Numbered from the stretch's first letter, positions 20,706 through 32,802 are shown. The stretch is DNA of 64,000 bases from Irpex lacteus (GCA_001986395.2 MQVO02000019.1:1-64000), one strand, 5' to 3'. Program-made: numbers and translations. The notes: generated by a model from the letters alone, not told the origin.

Positions 20706-23700
20706 CTATGAGAAGAAGTAGAGCGACTTCTTGATCGTGCTGACGTCGAAGTGACCCTTCTCAGGCAACGGCGGCAGGATATCGACGAGGTTGACGAATC
20801 TGGTCACCATCGACGGATCGATATCGTGAACGGTCGTCTCATCCTCTTCTGCGCTATCTTCCGCGTTCTCAACGGCGGACAGTTCGATCTGGCGATGGCC
20901 GGGAGCGGGTGCCTTTGCGGCGTAGGCCATGATCTTGCCCTGGAAGTCCTTGCTCAGACTGGATAGAGGGACCTTGTAGTCCTTGTACCGGAGTCGGAAC
21001 TGCAGTGATGTTAGCACGAGTGAAGACATGGTAGAAGGCTTCTGTAGCTTACCTCTGCGTCCAGCTTGCCGAGAATGTCCGAGGAGTGCAATGCGATGAA
21101 TGTGTCACGAATGATCGTGGACATTTCGTCGATGTCGGAGGCGTGCGTCCAGTACGAATCGTGGACCGACGCAAAGGTGATATCCCGTTGCTGCACATCA
21201 AGTTAGAAATTGGACACCTCGTCAACGACAGAATAGACATACCTGACACTCGAGGGCGGTCATCATCATGTGAGTAGCATCGAGACTGTGAATGAAGTTG
21301 GGCGGGAAAGCGGACGCCTGCTTAACGGAGTTGACTGCAACCAAGTCAGCATCACATCCAGTTATCGCTCAAGAGACCACATACCAGCAGCAGGCGAGTT
21401 AGGGTCGGAGATAAAGACACTCTGAATAGCAGTCTGCACTTGTCTACGCTTGACCGCACGGTAAGGCTGCACGATCGGCAGACCGAGGGGAGTGGTCCAG
21501 ATGACGGAGGTCATCTGTTCCTTGCGCAGAGACTTGGCCTTTTCCTTTGCGGTACCACTGGTGGCGGCTTCGATACGGTCGGGAGGGATAGCCTTGGTGA
21601 TGAGACGAGCGGCCATGTTTAACCACAGCTGGATACCCTTGGCACCAGTGAACAAGTCACCGATACACGCGAGGACCTAAGTGAACGACGGTGAGCGAAC
21701 TGCAAGTATACGATAATATGAACACCAGAACACACCTTCTTGGCGAGATACGCAGCAGCTTGCCACGCATCCTCAGGATCAAGCTCGCCCTGCTCCATAA
21801 GCCTCTTCTCAATCTGCTCCCTCGCCCCAATATACGTAACCCCATAAACAGTAGTCATAACCGTCTGCTTAACAACCTTCCTCGTCACCTTCCCCGTCAA
21901 CAACTTCGCCCACTTCTCCCCACTCTGTAGATCCTCCTGGATCTGCTTCTCCACCATCGTCGCCACATGCGTGTACACATCCGACGGACGGTCAGTGACA
22001 CCGAGGTTGACCTGCTGCGCACCACGGTCGTCTCCGCCGAGGGCGGCGTAGTGCTGTAGACCGTTACAGGTGCCGTCTTGGTGGACGGGGAGGGAGGAGA
22101 GGTATTCGGTGGGGTTGGGCGAGTCGAGTGCGGCGCGGAGCTCCATGCAGCATGCGAGGCACTGCCATGGGTCGTCTGCGTTCTTCCACCAGCCACGGCC
22201 GTCGAGCGGGTTCTTCGCGCTATCGTAGACGTCCTCGAGATGGTTCTCCACGAACACGACACGCTCGTCGAATGTGCCCTTGTCGTAGCCGTACAAGTTC
22301 GCGAGATGGATCTTCAGCCAGCGGAGGCCACGCTCGGTGAGGGGCTTCGCTTCGGCGAACTTCATGAGTCCACGGGAGAGGTCGTCGCCGACTTGGTTCA
22401 GGTGTGGCGGGAGCGGGTAGGCGCGGCCACGGAAGTCGACGGTGTGTGGGAGGTAGAAGGTGTCGTGCAGGAACTGCGCATATAATTCCACTTATCGTCA
22501 GAAACCATCTTTCTGTGCATAGAAGAGACAAGCCACAACCACTCACAGTCCTCGCGATCTCGATCTTATAATTCGTACTACACCGATTCGAATGATTATT
22601 CGCCCTCGCCTCCAAATACGCCTTCTGCCTAGACACATACACCGCGCGCGCCTTGGGGTCCGAATCATAATTCTCAGGTTTCTGCGGTTCCGGATCTTCC
22701 AGGGTAGCAGGTGGGATCTTGCCCAGCCTTTCGCCGGAGTTCCAGACTTGGAGGACGACGTCGAAGATCTCGCGGTTGATCTTCCAGGGGGTGGAGCCGA
22801 GGACGTCGAGGGCTGCGTAGAAGAGTTCGAGGTTGCCGAGGTTGGAGGCTTCTTTTAGGTAGACTAGTTGTTCTTGGGAGTCTTTGTAGCGCATGACGGG
22901 AGCTGCGGACGACCATTTCATTTCAGCACACCATTCAGAAGTTACAAACTCAACGAATCGAACGCACCCTTGTTATAAAGATACCCGCCATCATTATACG
23001 ACACCCACCGCTTAGGCTGAACAAGCATGGGCAAATGACGGGGATGCAGCGCCTCTCTAACAGACTCCTTCGCCATACGGTCGGAGACGACAGGGTTGAG
23101 CTTGATGATGCCCAACTTGTGTCCCCGCACGTACTCGTACGCGTGGTAGAACGCCGGCTGCTCTTCCGAGCTGCGTGAAATCATCTTTAGCACAAGTATA
23201 TCTGAGAACGCTTTCAGTGACACTCACACAGTCTCCCCAGTCCGCCTATCAACCGCCGTCCTCGTAACAGTCGCCACATCCATAAGCGCATCCACCAAAA
23301 AGCTCCCCACGCGCACCCTAATAGTCTGACTCCACTCACTCGTCCAGTCCTCTCCATCCTCCACATACTTCCTCGCCGCAACACGCCTCGCATGCAAATC
23401 TCTATACCCCATATTCGAAAAGAAGCTCAATCCCCCTCCTCCCTGGTTGTTACCGTTACTCTTAAGACCACTAGGACCCTTGGAGGGTATCGAGATGTTG
23501 TTTTTCTTGCACATCTGCGCCTTATACTCGATCTCGACGGCGCGTCCTACGGAGAGGAGGGCACGGGCCGTTTTCATGCCTTCGGAGATGCCGCCTGAGC
23601 CGTGGAGGTGCATGAGCTCGAGGATGGTGATGAGGGAGAGGTTTTCGGGTTTGACGAGGGAGAGGAAGGGGGCTAGGCGTGCGCTTCTTTCCGCTGTATC

Positions 23701-25138
23701 ATTATGAACATTACCGTCAGAACCAAAATTTATCGCAAAGAAAAGATGAGATGGACTCACTAAGCCCCTCCTCCTGCTTCACAAGATCCTCAATCTCAAC
23801 CTTCAGCCTCACCTGCAACTTCTGATGCCACTGCCACATCCACGTCTTCAAATCCACATGCTCAAGGCCCTTATTCCCCAATCCCAAACCCTCAAGCGTC
23901 TGCACCTGATGCCGCAGACGTTCGACGGCGACGTCGTATACTGAAGCTTCGAGGAGTTTTTGGCGGGCGAGGTTGTCCCCGCTGAGGACCCGGCGTGCGA
24001 GGATCACTTCGGAGAGGTGCTTGCGGAGGGTGGAGAGGTTGAAGGGGACTTCTGTGTCGGAGGAGGAGGTGTCTGTGGAGGGGGTGGTGGGAGAGGAGGT
24101 GATGGAGGTGACTGAGCCGTCTGGTGCGTGTTTTACCTCCACCTGTAGAACGATGTTAGATATATTATTGAAGCATGAATGTGCAGCACGAACCTTGGGC
24201 TTGGCCTTCGTGACAGGCACGACCTCCGGCACGTTCTCCAAATCCTCCTCCGCCAGACTCCCCAACGCCTCCGCCGTGCCCAGCTCCATAATCACCTTGC
24301 TCAAATTCGGCAAGTTCGCATCCACAGCAGCGCGGGACAGCGCCTTGATCGCCTGCGCCGCATCCTCGCTGCTCGTAAACGCCTTATCCGTAATAACAAG
24401 CGTGACCGGAATCTCCCTATCCACAACCCGTCTCAACAACGTCAGCGGCTTCAACACAGTCGTCATAGCCGCAATCGGGCCCGTCTCCTGGTTCTCGACG
24501 CGTATCCACAGGACGAGCATGTTCGCGTAGGTGTTCGCGGTGGGCTGGACGCCGTTCTCGCCCGTCTCCATCGCCTCGTACAGCGCAACAGCATCCTCCA
24601 CCCACAAATCGCTCCTCTCCTTATCCTTGACCGCCATCTCCACATACCCCGTCAGCACCGCGTTGTACAGTTTCGTACCGAGGAGCGAGGACATGCGGGC
24701 GTCGCGCCGGAGCCGCTCGAAGACCTCCTTGGCACGCGGGATGTCGTAGTTGTTGTGTAGGCAGGCGTCGACGATGGAGATCTGGTCTTGCATGGCGGTC
24801 TCGGGGAAGTAGTGGTCGTCCAGGGCGGAGTGGTCGGTTTGGGGGAGCGGCGTGGGGAGGAGGGTGTACCGGCGGTCTTCGGCGAGGAAGCGGCGCATTT
24901 CCTCGAAGGAGCTGCCTCGCGAGGTGCCACTAGTGGTGGTGGTGCCGTCTTTCGTGGCATTCTGGTTCTGAGGGAGGTAGGCGGGGTAGTCGTGGGTGGT
25001 GGGAGGGGCGGAGGAGGCGGAGAGAGCGGGTGCGTCGACTCGTGCGGAGGGCGAGGAGTACAGACGGGCGGGGCGGGGGAGCGACTGACGAGAGCAGGAC
25101 AGCACACGGGCTGTCGTTCGTCTAGAGAGCGGGATCAT
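20706..25138 (-). CDS. RPO41: Mitochondrial DNA-directed RNA polymerase (RPO41 type), 1,301 aa
   Basis: This single-subunit, T7-like polymerase transcribes the mitochondrial genome in the matrix. Ten exons (25138-24194, 24142-23761, 23693-23228, 23170-22968, 22902-22547, 22473-21736, 21676-21385, 21334-21243, 21190-21053, 20999-20706) sum to 1,302 codons. The Arg/Ser-rich N-terminus ([18 protein letters not shown]) fits a mitochondrial targeting signal. Catalytic motifs are intact: motif [11 protein letters not shown] (Asp about 917), motif [15 protein letters not shown] (Lys about 986, Tyr about 994) and motif C HDSYWTH (about 1168). The protein ends SLYFFS, like the short aromatic C-terminus of this family. 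The N-terminal extension has PPR-like helical segments. An in-frame ATG at 25186 lies upstream; 25138 gives the better targeting peptide. Confidence 0.95.
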
Positions 25139-26483
25139 CGTTGCTATTAAGTCGATTAAGTGCGGTTTATGAAAAGCGAGAGACACGAAGCGTGTGACAG
25201 CTAATTAGAGAGAACTTGAGATATGGAAGCAGCTCGTGCGTCCTGGAGCTGTGTGTGTGCTCGGCTGATGACAAGCGAATGTCAGCAAGGAGCTTTTTTG
25301 GTTGTGTGGTGTGAGGAGACAAAGAGAGAAGCTGGCCAGCGAGGAAGGGACTCGACGGCGACCGCAGAGGTTACCTGGGATTGGCGCCTTCAAAATTCGG
25401 GGTCTGTTTGCGTGGGACAAATACGGGCGCATCAAGTTTTACACCCCGAGGCCAAATAAGGAAGGCTTCTTGGAATGATCACCGTGAAAGTGCTCTTCTT
25501 GTCACATTGTTTTAGCAATCTATCAAGAGTCTAATATATATACATAGACCGAGCATGACATGTGTGACATCTGATGTGCTTAGGAAGTGCTGACCATGGT
25601 GCCCTAGGCCTCAGCACCTCCAACTTCAAGCCATTCTGATCATGATGGGTATGCATTGTTGAACAAAGGTTTTCAAGTTCTCCCACATACAATAGCAGCT
25701 GCCAGAGAAAGGCAAAACCTAAATACAAGACAACACAATTCAACTCAGACCGTCAGAAGTACTAACAGTGCGCGCAGCTGCAGGTTAGTTGCTTGCTGTG
25801 CAACAGGCATCTAAGTTGACCACCAATTGAGAACACACTACTACTCCTGCTCCTGTTAGACTCAATCAACCATCCCACCTAGCACTCACAATCTACTACA
25901 CACCTTCTTCCCCCTCCCCAACCTCCACGTCCACTTCCACTTTCCCCGCCCGTTCCTCCGCAATCCGCACCGGCATTTCAAAAATTCAACCCTCCCAGAC
26001 ACGCATCTAAACGTGCCTCCATCCATTCCACGCGCGCCTCAAACGCCGCCTTCAACTCGCTGATATCCGCCTTCACCTCGTCGATATCCACCCTCACCTC
26101 GTCCACATCCGCCTGCGCCACCTCGTGAACCAGTCTGAGAACTAGCCCGAGTCCCTCCTCGATCTCCTTCTGGCTCGGGATCCAGGGATACGTCAGCCTT
26201 CTGGTTCGGCATACGTCCGCCCTTCTGGTTCGTGGCTCGTCCACCTTGACCCGAGTGGTGAGTCCGATGTCTGCTAATGACGAGGCCAAAAAGTCAATAA
26301 CGAGAAAATAGCACACTGAACTCACCGAGTTTGCCGAGTTGGCTTACGCCGGTGGTTGTGAGTCGGCGTCGGTGGGAAGAGGTGCGGGGCTGCTCTGCGC
26401 AAGGCTGCGTTCGCGTTCGAGTTTTGTAGCGCGGTCACTGGTGGAGGTGGGACAGAGATGGTGGAGGCGGAGATGGTGGTGGC
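25139..26483. other. Intergenic with a weak heptad-rich ORF
   Basis: The first 300 bp are the RPO41 promoter side. On the minus strand, 25978-26325 encodes a helical stretch with heptad-like repeats (ADVDEVRVDIDEVKADISELK, shown here in two parts: ADVDEVRVDID and EVKADISELK). A second open piece lies at 26344-26526. I could not join them in phase with canonical introns. They may be exons of a small coiled-coil orphan gene. Confidence 0.3.
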
Positions 26484-27250
26484 CTAAGGGATAGGGGTGG
26501 AGGTAGGCTGAGAAGTCACAGGTCATGACGCGTCTGGGGAGAGGTGGGGGACCCAGCCTGACTAAGTAGCCGATAGGAACTTGAAGCTTAGTCTGGTTCC
26601 TAGCACAGGTATACTCACCTTAACGTCGATTTTCTCTATGTATAATCATAACTAGGATCGTAAGTAAGTAAGTCAACTCGAACGCGAACAACGTAGAATA
26701 ATGGGGAGAAGAACCGTACCTGAGCTACAGCAGAGTGAGCGAGAGTGATGCGAGCGAGAGTGATGCGAGCGAGAGTGATGCGAGCGAGAGTGATGCGAGC
26801 GAGAGTGATGCGAGCGAGAGCGATGCGAGTCTCCAACCAACCGACGCACGCGAACACAACCTAAGGGATAGGGGTGGAGGTAGGCTGAGAAGTCACCCGT
26901 CTTAGAAGATTCGAGGAGAGAGGGGGAATAGCGAAGGAGAATGTGAGAGGCTGCTGACAAGCTTGTATCTCATCTCGCGGACTGCCTAAGAAATTCGAGA
27001 GTTATCATACAGATTGACAAGCGAAGATTCCTTACCAGCCTGAGTAAGTACTAGTAGCCGACTGAATCTTGAGCTCGAAGCTGGCTAGTTCCTAGCACTC
27101 GAGTACACTCACCTTACCGTCACCGTCTCTGTGTAGAATCGTAAGAAAGTAAGTAAGTCAACTCGAAGACGAACAACGGAGAATAAGAAGAAAACATACC
27201 TGAGCTACAGTAGAGTGAGCGAGGGTGATGCGAGTCACCAACAACCATCT
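26484..27250. repeat. Direct segmental duplication (two diverged copies)
   Basis: The 37-bp block starting CCTAAGGGATAGGGGTGGAG is identical at 26484-26520 and 26862-26898. Farther along, both copies share a splice-like and regulatory-like run: GACCAGCCTGA(C/G)TAAGTA, GGTTCCTAGCAC or AGTTCCTAGCAC, then TCGTAAG(T/A)AAGTAAGT and CAACTCGAA, then ACCTGAGCTACAG(C/T)AGAGTGAGCG. Copy one ends in the expanded 15-bp array; copy two has a single unit. Confidence 0.75.
26739..26828. repeat. 15-bp tandem repeat, six units of GCGAGAGTGATGCGA
   Basis: Six head-to-tail units; five are identical and the sixth has a single T-to-C change. Because 15 is divisible by three, every frame on both strands stays open and gives pentapeptide repeats (HHSRS or RITLA on the minus strand). 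Near-identity of the units implies recent expansion. Confidence 0.9.
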
Positions 27251-27856
27251 CATCCTTGACGAAACAGAAACAAAAGAAGAGCAATAAATATCTCCAGCAT
27301 GGACGGGACAAGACAGACAGACAAACAACAAGAAACAGAGCAGAGCAGAGTCTACGTGGTGGTGGTAGATGGAGATTAAAATACAGTATATGCATGGATG
27401 GATGGGGGATGGATGGGGGCAGTATTAAGGTGTTCGTCCGTCCGTTGATGCGATGGTGATGATGGGTGGGGCGGCGAGGAATGGGTAATGGTGATGAAGG
27501 TGAATGAGGTGGTGAGGAATCATAGTCATGGTGAGGAAATGTGGGACGAGGGATGCGGAAAGCACAGAACAGAAAGAAACGAAACCGAACGCACAAAGCT
27601 ACGAATTCCGCGCTTCCCATTCTCCTCCTTCCACCCTTTATCCCATCCCTCCTTCCCTTCCGCCACCCATTCCACCCATCCCTCCCATTACCCTCCTTCT
27701 TATCCGTCGTTCTCCCGTAGTAGGCACATCGATGATGCGCAGCCAAATCCGCACCGCGTACTCTCTCCTTTCCTTTCCTTTATGCCTCGACTTGACTCGA
27801 CTTGACTTGACTTGACTTGACTTGACTTGACTTGGCTTGGCTCCCGAGTTCACAGT
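27251..27856. other. Intergenic with (CTTGA)n at about 27786-27843
   Basis: No supported gene. Immediately 3' of the PalI-like stop codon lies a run of about ten CTTGA/ACTTG pentamers, the last ones degenerate (CTTGG). The ORFs here are repeat-derived. Confidence 0.6.
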
Positions 27857-28200
27857 CTATAGAGGGAACCGCGCCCGAATCGACGGCTTCTTCCCATGCC
27901 CGCCACTCCCACTCCCACGTCGATCCCTCTCCTGGCCACTCGGAAGCATAGCGTAGCTCCCTGCTCCGCTCCCTCCTCCGAGTAACCCGCCCACCGCCCC
28001 AGCCCCGGACGAGGAGACCCGCCCGCCCACCCCCGACAAGGAGGCAGAGAGAAGGCGATCGCGACGGCGTCCGAAGGAGAGCGTGAGGCCTGCGAGGATG
28101 AGGAGGAGGAGGGATGCTGCTGTTAGGTAGAATCCTGTAAGAGAAGGGGACGTTAGCGACATTCGAGACTGTTGCATGGAACTCGTCTGCCGGATGCACC

Positions 28201-28231
<31 letters not shown>

Positions 28232-29301
28232 GGTAATAGCGAACGAACGAACGAACGGAGGTAACATTGGGGGGAAAAGGAGAACATTTGAAGAGAAAGA
28301 AGAACCAAGGAAAACTCACCACTCCCCAACCTAACATCCCCCACACTCCCCTCCAGCCTCTCCACTCTACTCTTCACACCGCGATAGAGAACGAAATCGA
28401 CGACGAGACACGCGATGGCGAAGAGGGATGCGAGGAGGGCGATGAGGAGTTTCAGAATCGTTAGGAGTGTATTTGCTGCTGAGGAAGAGCGGGAGGAATG
28501 GGAGGAAGAGCGGGAGGAATGGGAGGAAGAGGGGGAGAGAGGGGAGAGGGGGAGGAGGGAGAGGAGGAGGGAGAGGAGGGTTAGGCCGCCTGCTGTTGGG
28601 GGGGTGTTAGCGAGCTTGTTGAGTGTGGAGTGGGGAGGTGGGGAGAAGGAAGGAAGGTTGGGAGGTGGGAAAAAGGGAGAGCGTACCAGTAGGATGAACG
28701 GCGAGACCCCTCGTGAATGGGGCTGCTAGGAACTGGAAGCGGGATTTGTCGGGGTTGTAGAGTGTTAGCATGTATGCGTGGCCTGTCGGGTGGAGCGTAA
28801 GTTTAGTAGGGGTTGAGAGTGAGTTTTGGAGTGCGTTTAGTAAGGTTGTGGCAAGTGAGTGAGTTTTAGAGAGAAGAGGGGAGGAGAGGACGTACTTGCT
28901 GGGGTGCAGTAGCGCAGGCCTGTGGATTCGTACCAGCAGTATCCCCTAGTAACGTTGAGTGAGTGTTAGTGATGAGAGGAGGTGAAGGTGGTGAAGGTGG
29001 TGGGGGTGGGGACGTACCATGTTCCTAGCTATACGCGCAGAGAGATAGTCGGGTGTCAGTAATTGGTGGCAGAACAGCCAGATCCCATTCCGCGAATAAA
29101 AACGCAGCGATTACAAACGCCACTCACCCTAAGCTCAGTCAACGACGCCTGCCCACCATACCCCGTACTAGGCACACCCTCCCAGTGTACGCGGACGAGG
29201 TCGAGGGAGGGTACGAACGGAAGGGAGAGGGCGGTGAAGAAGAGGAAGGTGAATGCGGCGAGGAGGAAGAGGACGGCGTGTAGGTGGAACGCGCGTGGCA
29301 T
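27857..29301 (-). CDS. SUR7/PalI (Rim9-like) tetraspan membrane protein, 292 aa
   Basis: Six exons (29301-29128, 29018-29028, 28945-28896, 28782-28687, 28589-28320, 28134-27857) sum to 293 codons; the second is only 11 nt. TM1 is residues about 8-28 (AVLFLLAAFTFLFFTALSLP). An extracellular-type loop with WGYCWYESTGLRYC, two short hydrophobic stretches (GLTLLSLLLSLL and LLIALLASLFAIACLVVDFV) and TM4 (LTAASLLLLILAGLTL) follow. This layout and the Cys-containing first loop match the SUR7/PalI family. PalI/Rim9 helps sense ambient pH at the plasma membrane in the Rim/Pal pathway. The tail is Gly/Ser-rich and basic. The gene is divergent from H2A.Z with 655 bp between starts. Confidence 0.8.
28198..28262. 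repeat. Tetranucleotide repeats (ACGG)n and (ACGA)n inside an intron
   Basis: The last intron of the PalI-like gene carries runs of ACGG, then two separate runs of ACGA/GAACGAAC, each followed by ACGGAGGTAA. The duplicated run suggests slippage. Confidence 0.7.
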
Positions 29302-29956
29302 CCTATCCTATCCTATCCTCTCGTCACTATCGTGGAGGTTTTGGGTTTGGGGGTGTTTTGAGTTGTTTTGGAGGGAAGGTGGGCTTGGCTTGGTACCGTA
29401 CCTTGATTGTAGAAGGTGCGGTGCGATGGGGCGGGCGATAGCAAGCAAGCAAGAGAGAGGAAAAGCAAAGAAAGAGAGAAACAGAAAGGCGAATTTAAAC
29501 AGACACAGACAGGCGTGAGTGAGTCGTAAGATGAGTTGAGTTGAGGTGAGGTCGGGAGTCGTGGTCGTCGTCGAGCAGTCCAATCACCACGGCTCTGCGG
29601 CGGTGCTTCTGGTTGTGTAGTCAGACTGAACACGTCACTCGTCACACGAGCCACGTGACAGAGCTCGCCGTGACGCGTTTCTCGTTGATCGTGTTCTTGT
29701 TTGTTTCGCACGCCTCTGTCTGTCTCCTGAACGGCCTCTTCGAACGAGGGTCCCTGAGTGCTTTCTCTTTCTCTCTTGAACGTCGACGCGGCCACTTGAA
29801 GTGAACTGAATACTTCAAAGTAATTCTTATTTCTCGTTCATTCGTCCTACGAACAGAATCACTAATTAACCACTCTCTCTTTCTTTCTTTCATCAGTCCT
29901 CCCACCTTCACCCTCTTCCACCACCTCCCCTCTCACCCTCAACCTCAACAACACCA
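29302..29956. promoter_or_regulatory. Shared divergent promoter region, PalI-like gene and H2A.Z
   Basis: This 655-bp gap separates two start codons that point away from each other, so it must hold both promoters. It contains CT-rich tracts just upstream of the H2A.Z ATG (29876-29945), common in fungal housekeeping promoters. No individual element can be assigned with confidence. Confidence 0.45.
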
Positions 29957-31297
29957 ATGGCACCCCCAAAATCACCCTCCAAGTCCGGCAAGTCCAAAGG
30001 CGCCACGACATCCACCGCGAACCAGGCAGCAGCGGGAGGAGACACGCCGAAGCAGAAGACGCTCCAGACGCGTAGTCAGCGTGCGGGGCTCCAGGTGTGT
30101 CTTTGCTCCTCTGTGTTGTCGTGGATTTCACTGACCGGTGTCCTGCCTCGTCCTTCCTCTCCCCTCTCTCCTCCCCCCTCCTCTCCTCCTCCTCCTCTCT
30201 CCTCTCCTCCCCCCCTCCTTCCATCCTCTCTCCTCCCCCTTTCGCACAAACGTACCCTCTCCCCACTCCTCTCTTTCCCCTCTCCCCCTTCCTCCCTGAA
30301 CTTCGGTGACGGCGAACGTACCCTCTGGTGATGGCGCGAGCAGTTCCCAGTAGGCCGTATCCACCGCTACCTCAAACAGCGCACCCAGCACAACGTCCGC
30401 ATCGGCGCCAAAGCCGCCGTCTACACCTCTGCTATACTTGAATACCTTACGGCGGAGGTTTTGGAGCTTGCTGGTGCGTTTCGCGTTTGTTTGCTTCGTC
30501 CGGGTTTCTTTGTTCTGTGGCTTTCTTTCCGTCTCCTTTTTTCCTTTCTCTCCGCCAACACCTCTCCCTCCCCAAACCTCAACACTTCTCCTAACCTTTC
30601 CCCACCTCCCCCTCTTCCCACCCCTCTCCCTTTCCCCACCTCCCCCTTTCCCCAACCCCCCAACCCCCTGTACACCCGCTGAACCACTAACCCTAACGCT
30701 AACCCCCACAACCCACAGGCAACGCCTCCAAAGACCTGCGCGTAAAACGCATCACGCCTCGCCACCTCCAGCTCGCGATCCGTGGGGACGAGGAGCTCGA
30801 TACGCTTGTGAGGGCTACTATCGCTGGTGGAGGTGCGTTTTTTTTTTTGGGATGGGTTTTTGGTCTGTTTGGTCGCAATCCTCGAGGTTCTTTCTTCTTT
30901 GCCTGCTTTTCTTCTCTTTTCTTTCTGCATCTTCGCACACCGCCCCTGTCCCCTCCATCCCGCTCCTCCATTCAACACAACACACCTCCCACCCGTCGTC
31001 TATCCCTTCACATCACTTACATACGCCTTCGCCTTTACCACCTTCCCTACATCCTATCCCCTCCTCCCTCCTTCTCTCTTCGTCGACCCTCCACGCAACC
31101 TTCCTTCACCATGCAACCTTCCATCCTCCAACCTACTCTACTCTAACTCCAACCTGCCTACGATACCCCCTGACCCTATCCGCAACACTTACACTGACAC
31201 TGACACTACGCTCCACACAGGTGTACTCCCGTTCATCCACAAGAGCCTCACCGCCGCGCAGAAGGGGAAGAAGGCGCCTGTCGAGGGGGCCCAGTGA
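29957..31297 (+). CDS. HTZ1: Histone H2A variant H2A.Z, 152 aa
   Basis: Four exons (29957-30094, 30344-30473, 30719-30832, 31221-31297) sum to 153 codons. The histone fold reads [54 protein letters not shown] and [12 protein letters not shown]. The H2A.Z type, rather than canonical H2A, is shown by [15 protein letters not shown], the [14 protein letters not shown] region and a short Lys-rich C-terminus without an SQE motif. The N-terminal tail is longer than usual (about 45 residues, Lys/Ser/Thr-rich), with many acetylatable lysines. H2A.Z marks promoter nucleosomes and is deposited by SWR1-type remodellers. The three introns (249, 245 and 388 nt) are long for this genome and pyrimidine-rich. 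Confidence 0.95.
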
Positions 31298-32802
31298 TCC
31301 ACCCACCATCCACCGTTGTCCACATCCATCGTTGTCCTGGCTTTATACGCTGTCCTCTCGGCCTCTTCCTCCCTCTCTTATTCCTCTCCTCCTGCTTCTT
31401 ATCTGTTCTATCTCTCTTCTCTCCGCTTCATCCATGTGATGGTGTCTGCGAGTGTCAGTGCTTGTACCAGTATAGTATGATATGATAACTATAAGTCATA
31501 ACTCATAACTTGTTAACGACTACGCACAAGTCTTCGAGTTCTGGTCTGTCAGCTCGTCGCTCCTATTCCTTCGAGTGGTACTTGTGGATGTGGAGTCGAG
31601 AGAAGACTGGATAATGAACGAAGTAAGAAGTAGGTGCGCGTCTCACTGCATTGTCGCCTTATCGTGTACTCACTGTTTTTGTTTTTGTTTAGCGGACTGA
31701 CATTCGTGAATAGCATTCAGACTCCCGCTTATTGATACTCCCGCTGCGGACTCAGGCTTGCGAATCAACTAATGCTAATGGAGTTGTACGTTATCGTTAT
31801 CGTGACGTGCTCCCCGACACCAACAACAAGAGCTAGGAACTAGTAGACCCGTTTGGAGGTTGTCTGCTTCTACGCGTTCGACAGACTTGACACGCGCTAT
31901 GCCTTCAAGTGGTACGAGCATATCCGAGTCGTAAGTCGTCCGAGTTGGTACGTACGTAGCCATCTCTTTGACTCCTCTTCCAAATTCCGTTCTAAGCTTT
32001 ACTACATTTACTAGACTTGCCGTGATCATACAGTCAGTTAAGTAGAGTGCACGTTATCAATCGTCGTCTTGCATCTCGAAGCTTGGACTCCGTTTTCTTT
32101 CTCGCTCATCTTCCATCCCGTAGCGTAGGCTCACTGTCTTCTGTCTTTTGCAATCTCCAAGGCTCCCAGGTTCGAACATGTCAAGTTGCCAATTCGCTGC
32201 CCGTGCCTCCAGAGATAGAACCCTCGGACGGCACTGGCAAAAGCAGCTTGCTTTCCAATAACTTCGACTCTCCCGAGAGGTAAGTTTATACTTTCAAGCA
32301 ACGTACGCCTGATTTTGTCTTCCAGATTCTCTACGTTGTCCTAGCACCCTCCTTCGGTCTACATCTTACTAATCTTTCGTCTAGATGTCTTATATACTGT
32401 CCGTCTCAGGCCACTGGTAGTGCGGGTGGGATGGAGGACTACGAGGCGTACGCTTTCGCGCTACCTCGGCGTCGCTGGTACGCAACTAACAACGCGTTCT
32501 TCCATTTTACCCTCTCTTACCTATAGCCTAGTATCTTCTGGTTATTAATTGCTAGATGGATCATTGAGATTTACCGAGGCTATTGGAGCACGCACCGTGA
32601 CAGAAGACGTACGCACTTTCTTCACATCTTCCTTCTTTTACTTACTCGTCGATAGTCTAGCTAGTGACTGACATCCCGGGCCACTCAGGCTTGGACTTTC
32701 GTCGGTGCATCAAGTTGAGTGAACGTACTAGACGGCCGTAACTTGTATATGACAGGTGACCGGACATTGACTGCCTATCCCGCTCCTGCCATACTCTTCA
32801 GC
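31298..32802. other. Intergenic between H2A.Z and the beta-lactamase-like gene
   Basis: The first 200 bp are the CT-rich 3' region of H2A.Z. A plus-strand ORF at 32047-32283 ends at a good donor (GTAAGTTTATAC), with an acceptor 40 bp on, and small open pieces follow to about 32560. That hints at a decayed spliced gene, but no domain can be read. Confidence 0.4.

Noticed and set aside
21619..24760. Plus-strand ORFs up to 193 aa opposite RPO41
   Set aside because: They are antisense shadows of polymerase exons; the minus-strand frame carries all catalytic motifs.
30438..31439. 333-aa plus-strand ORF overlapping H2A.Z
   Set aside because: It is produced by pyrimidine-rich introns and runs in a different frame from the histone exons.
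32165..32180. GGTTCGAAC resembling a tRNA B box (also near 62691)
   Set aside because: No acceptor stem, D-arm or A box can be arranged around either site; the second is inside a coding exon.
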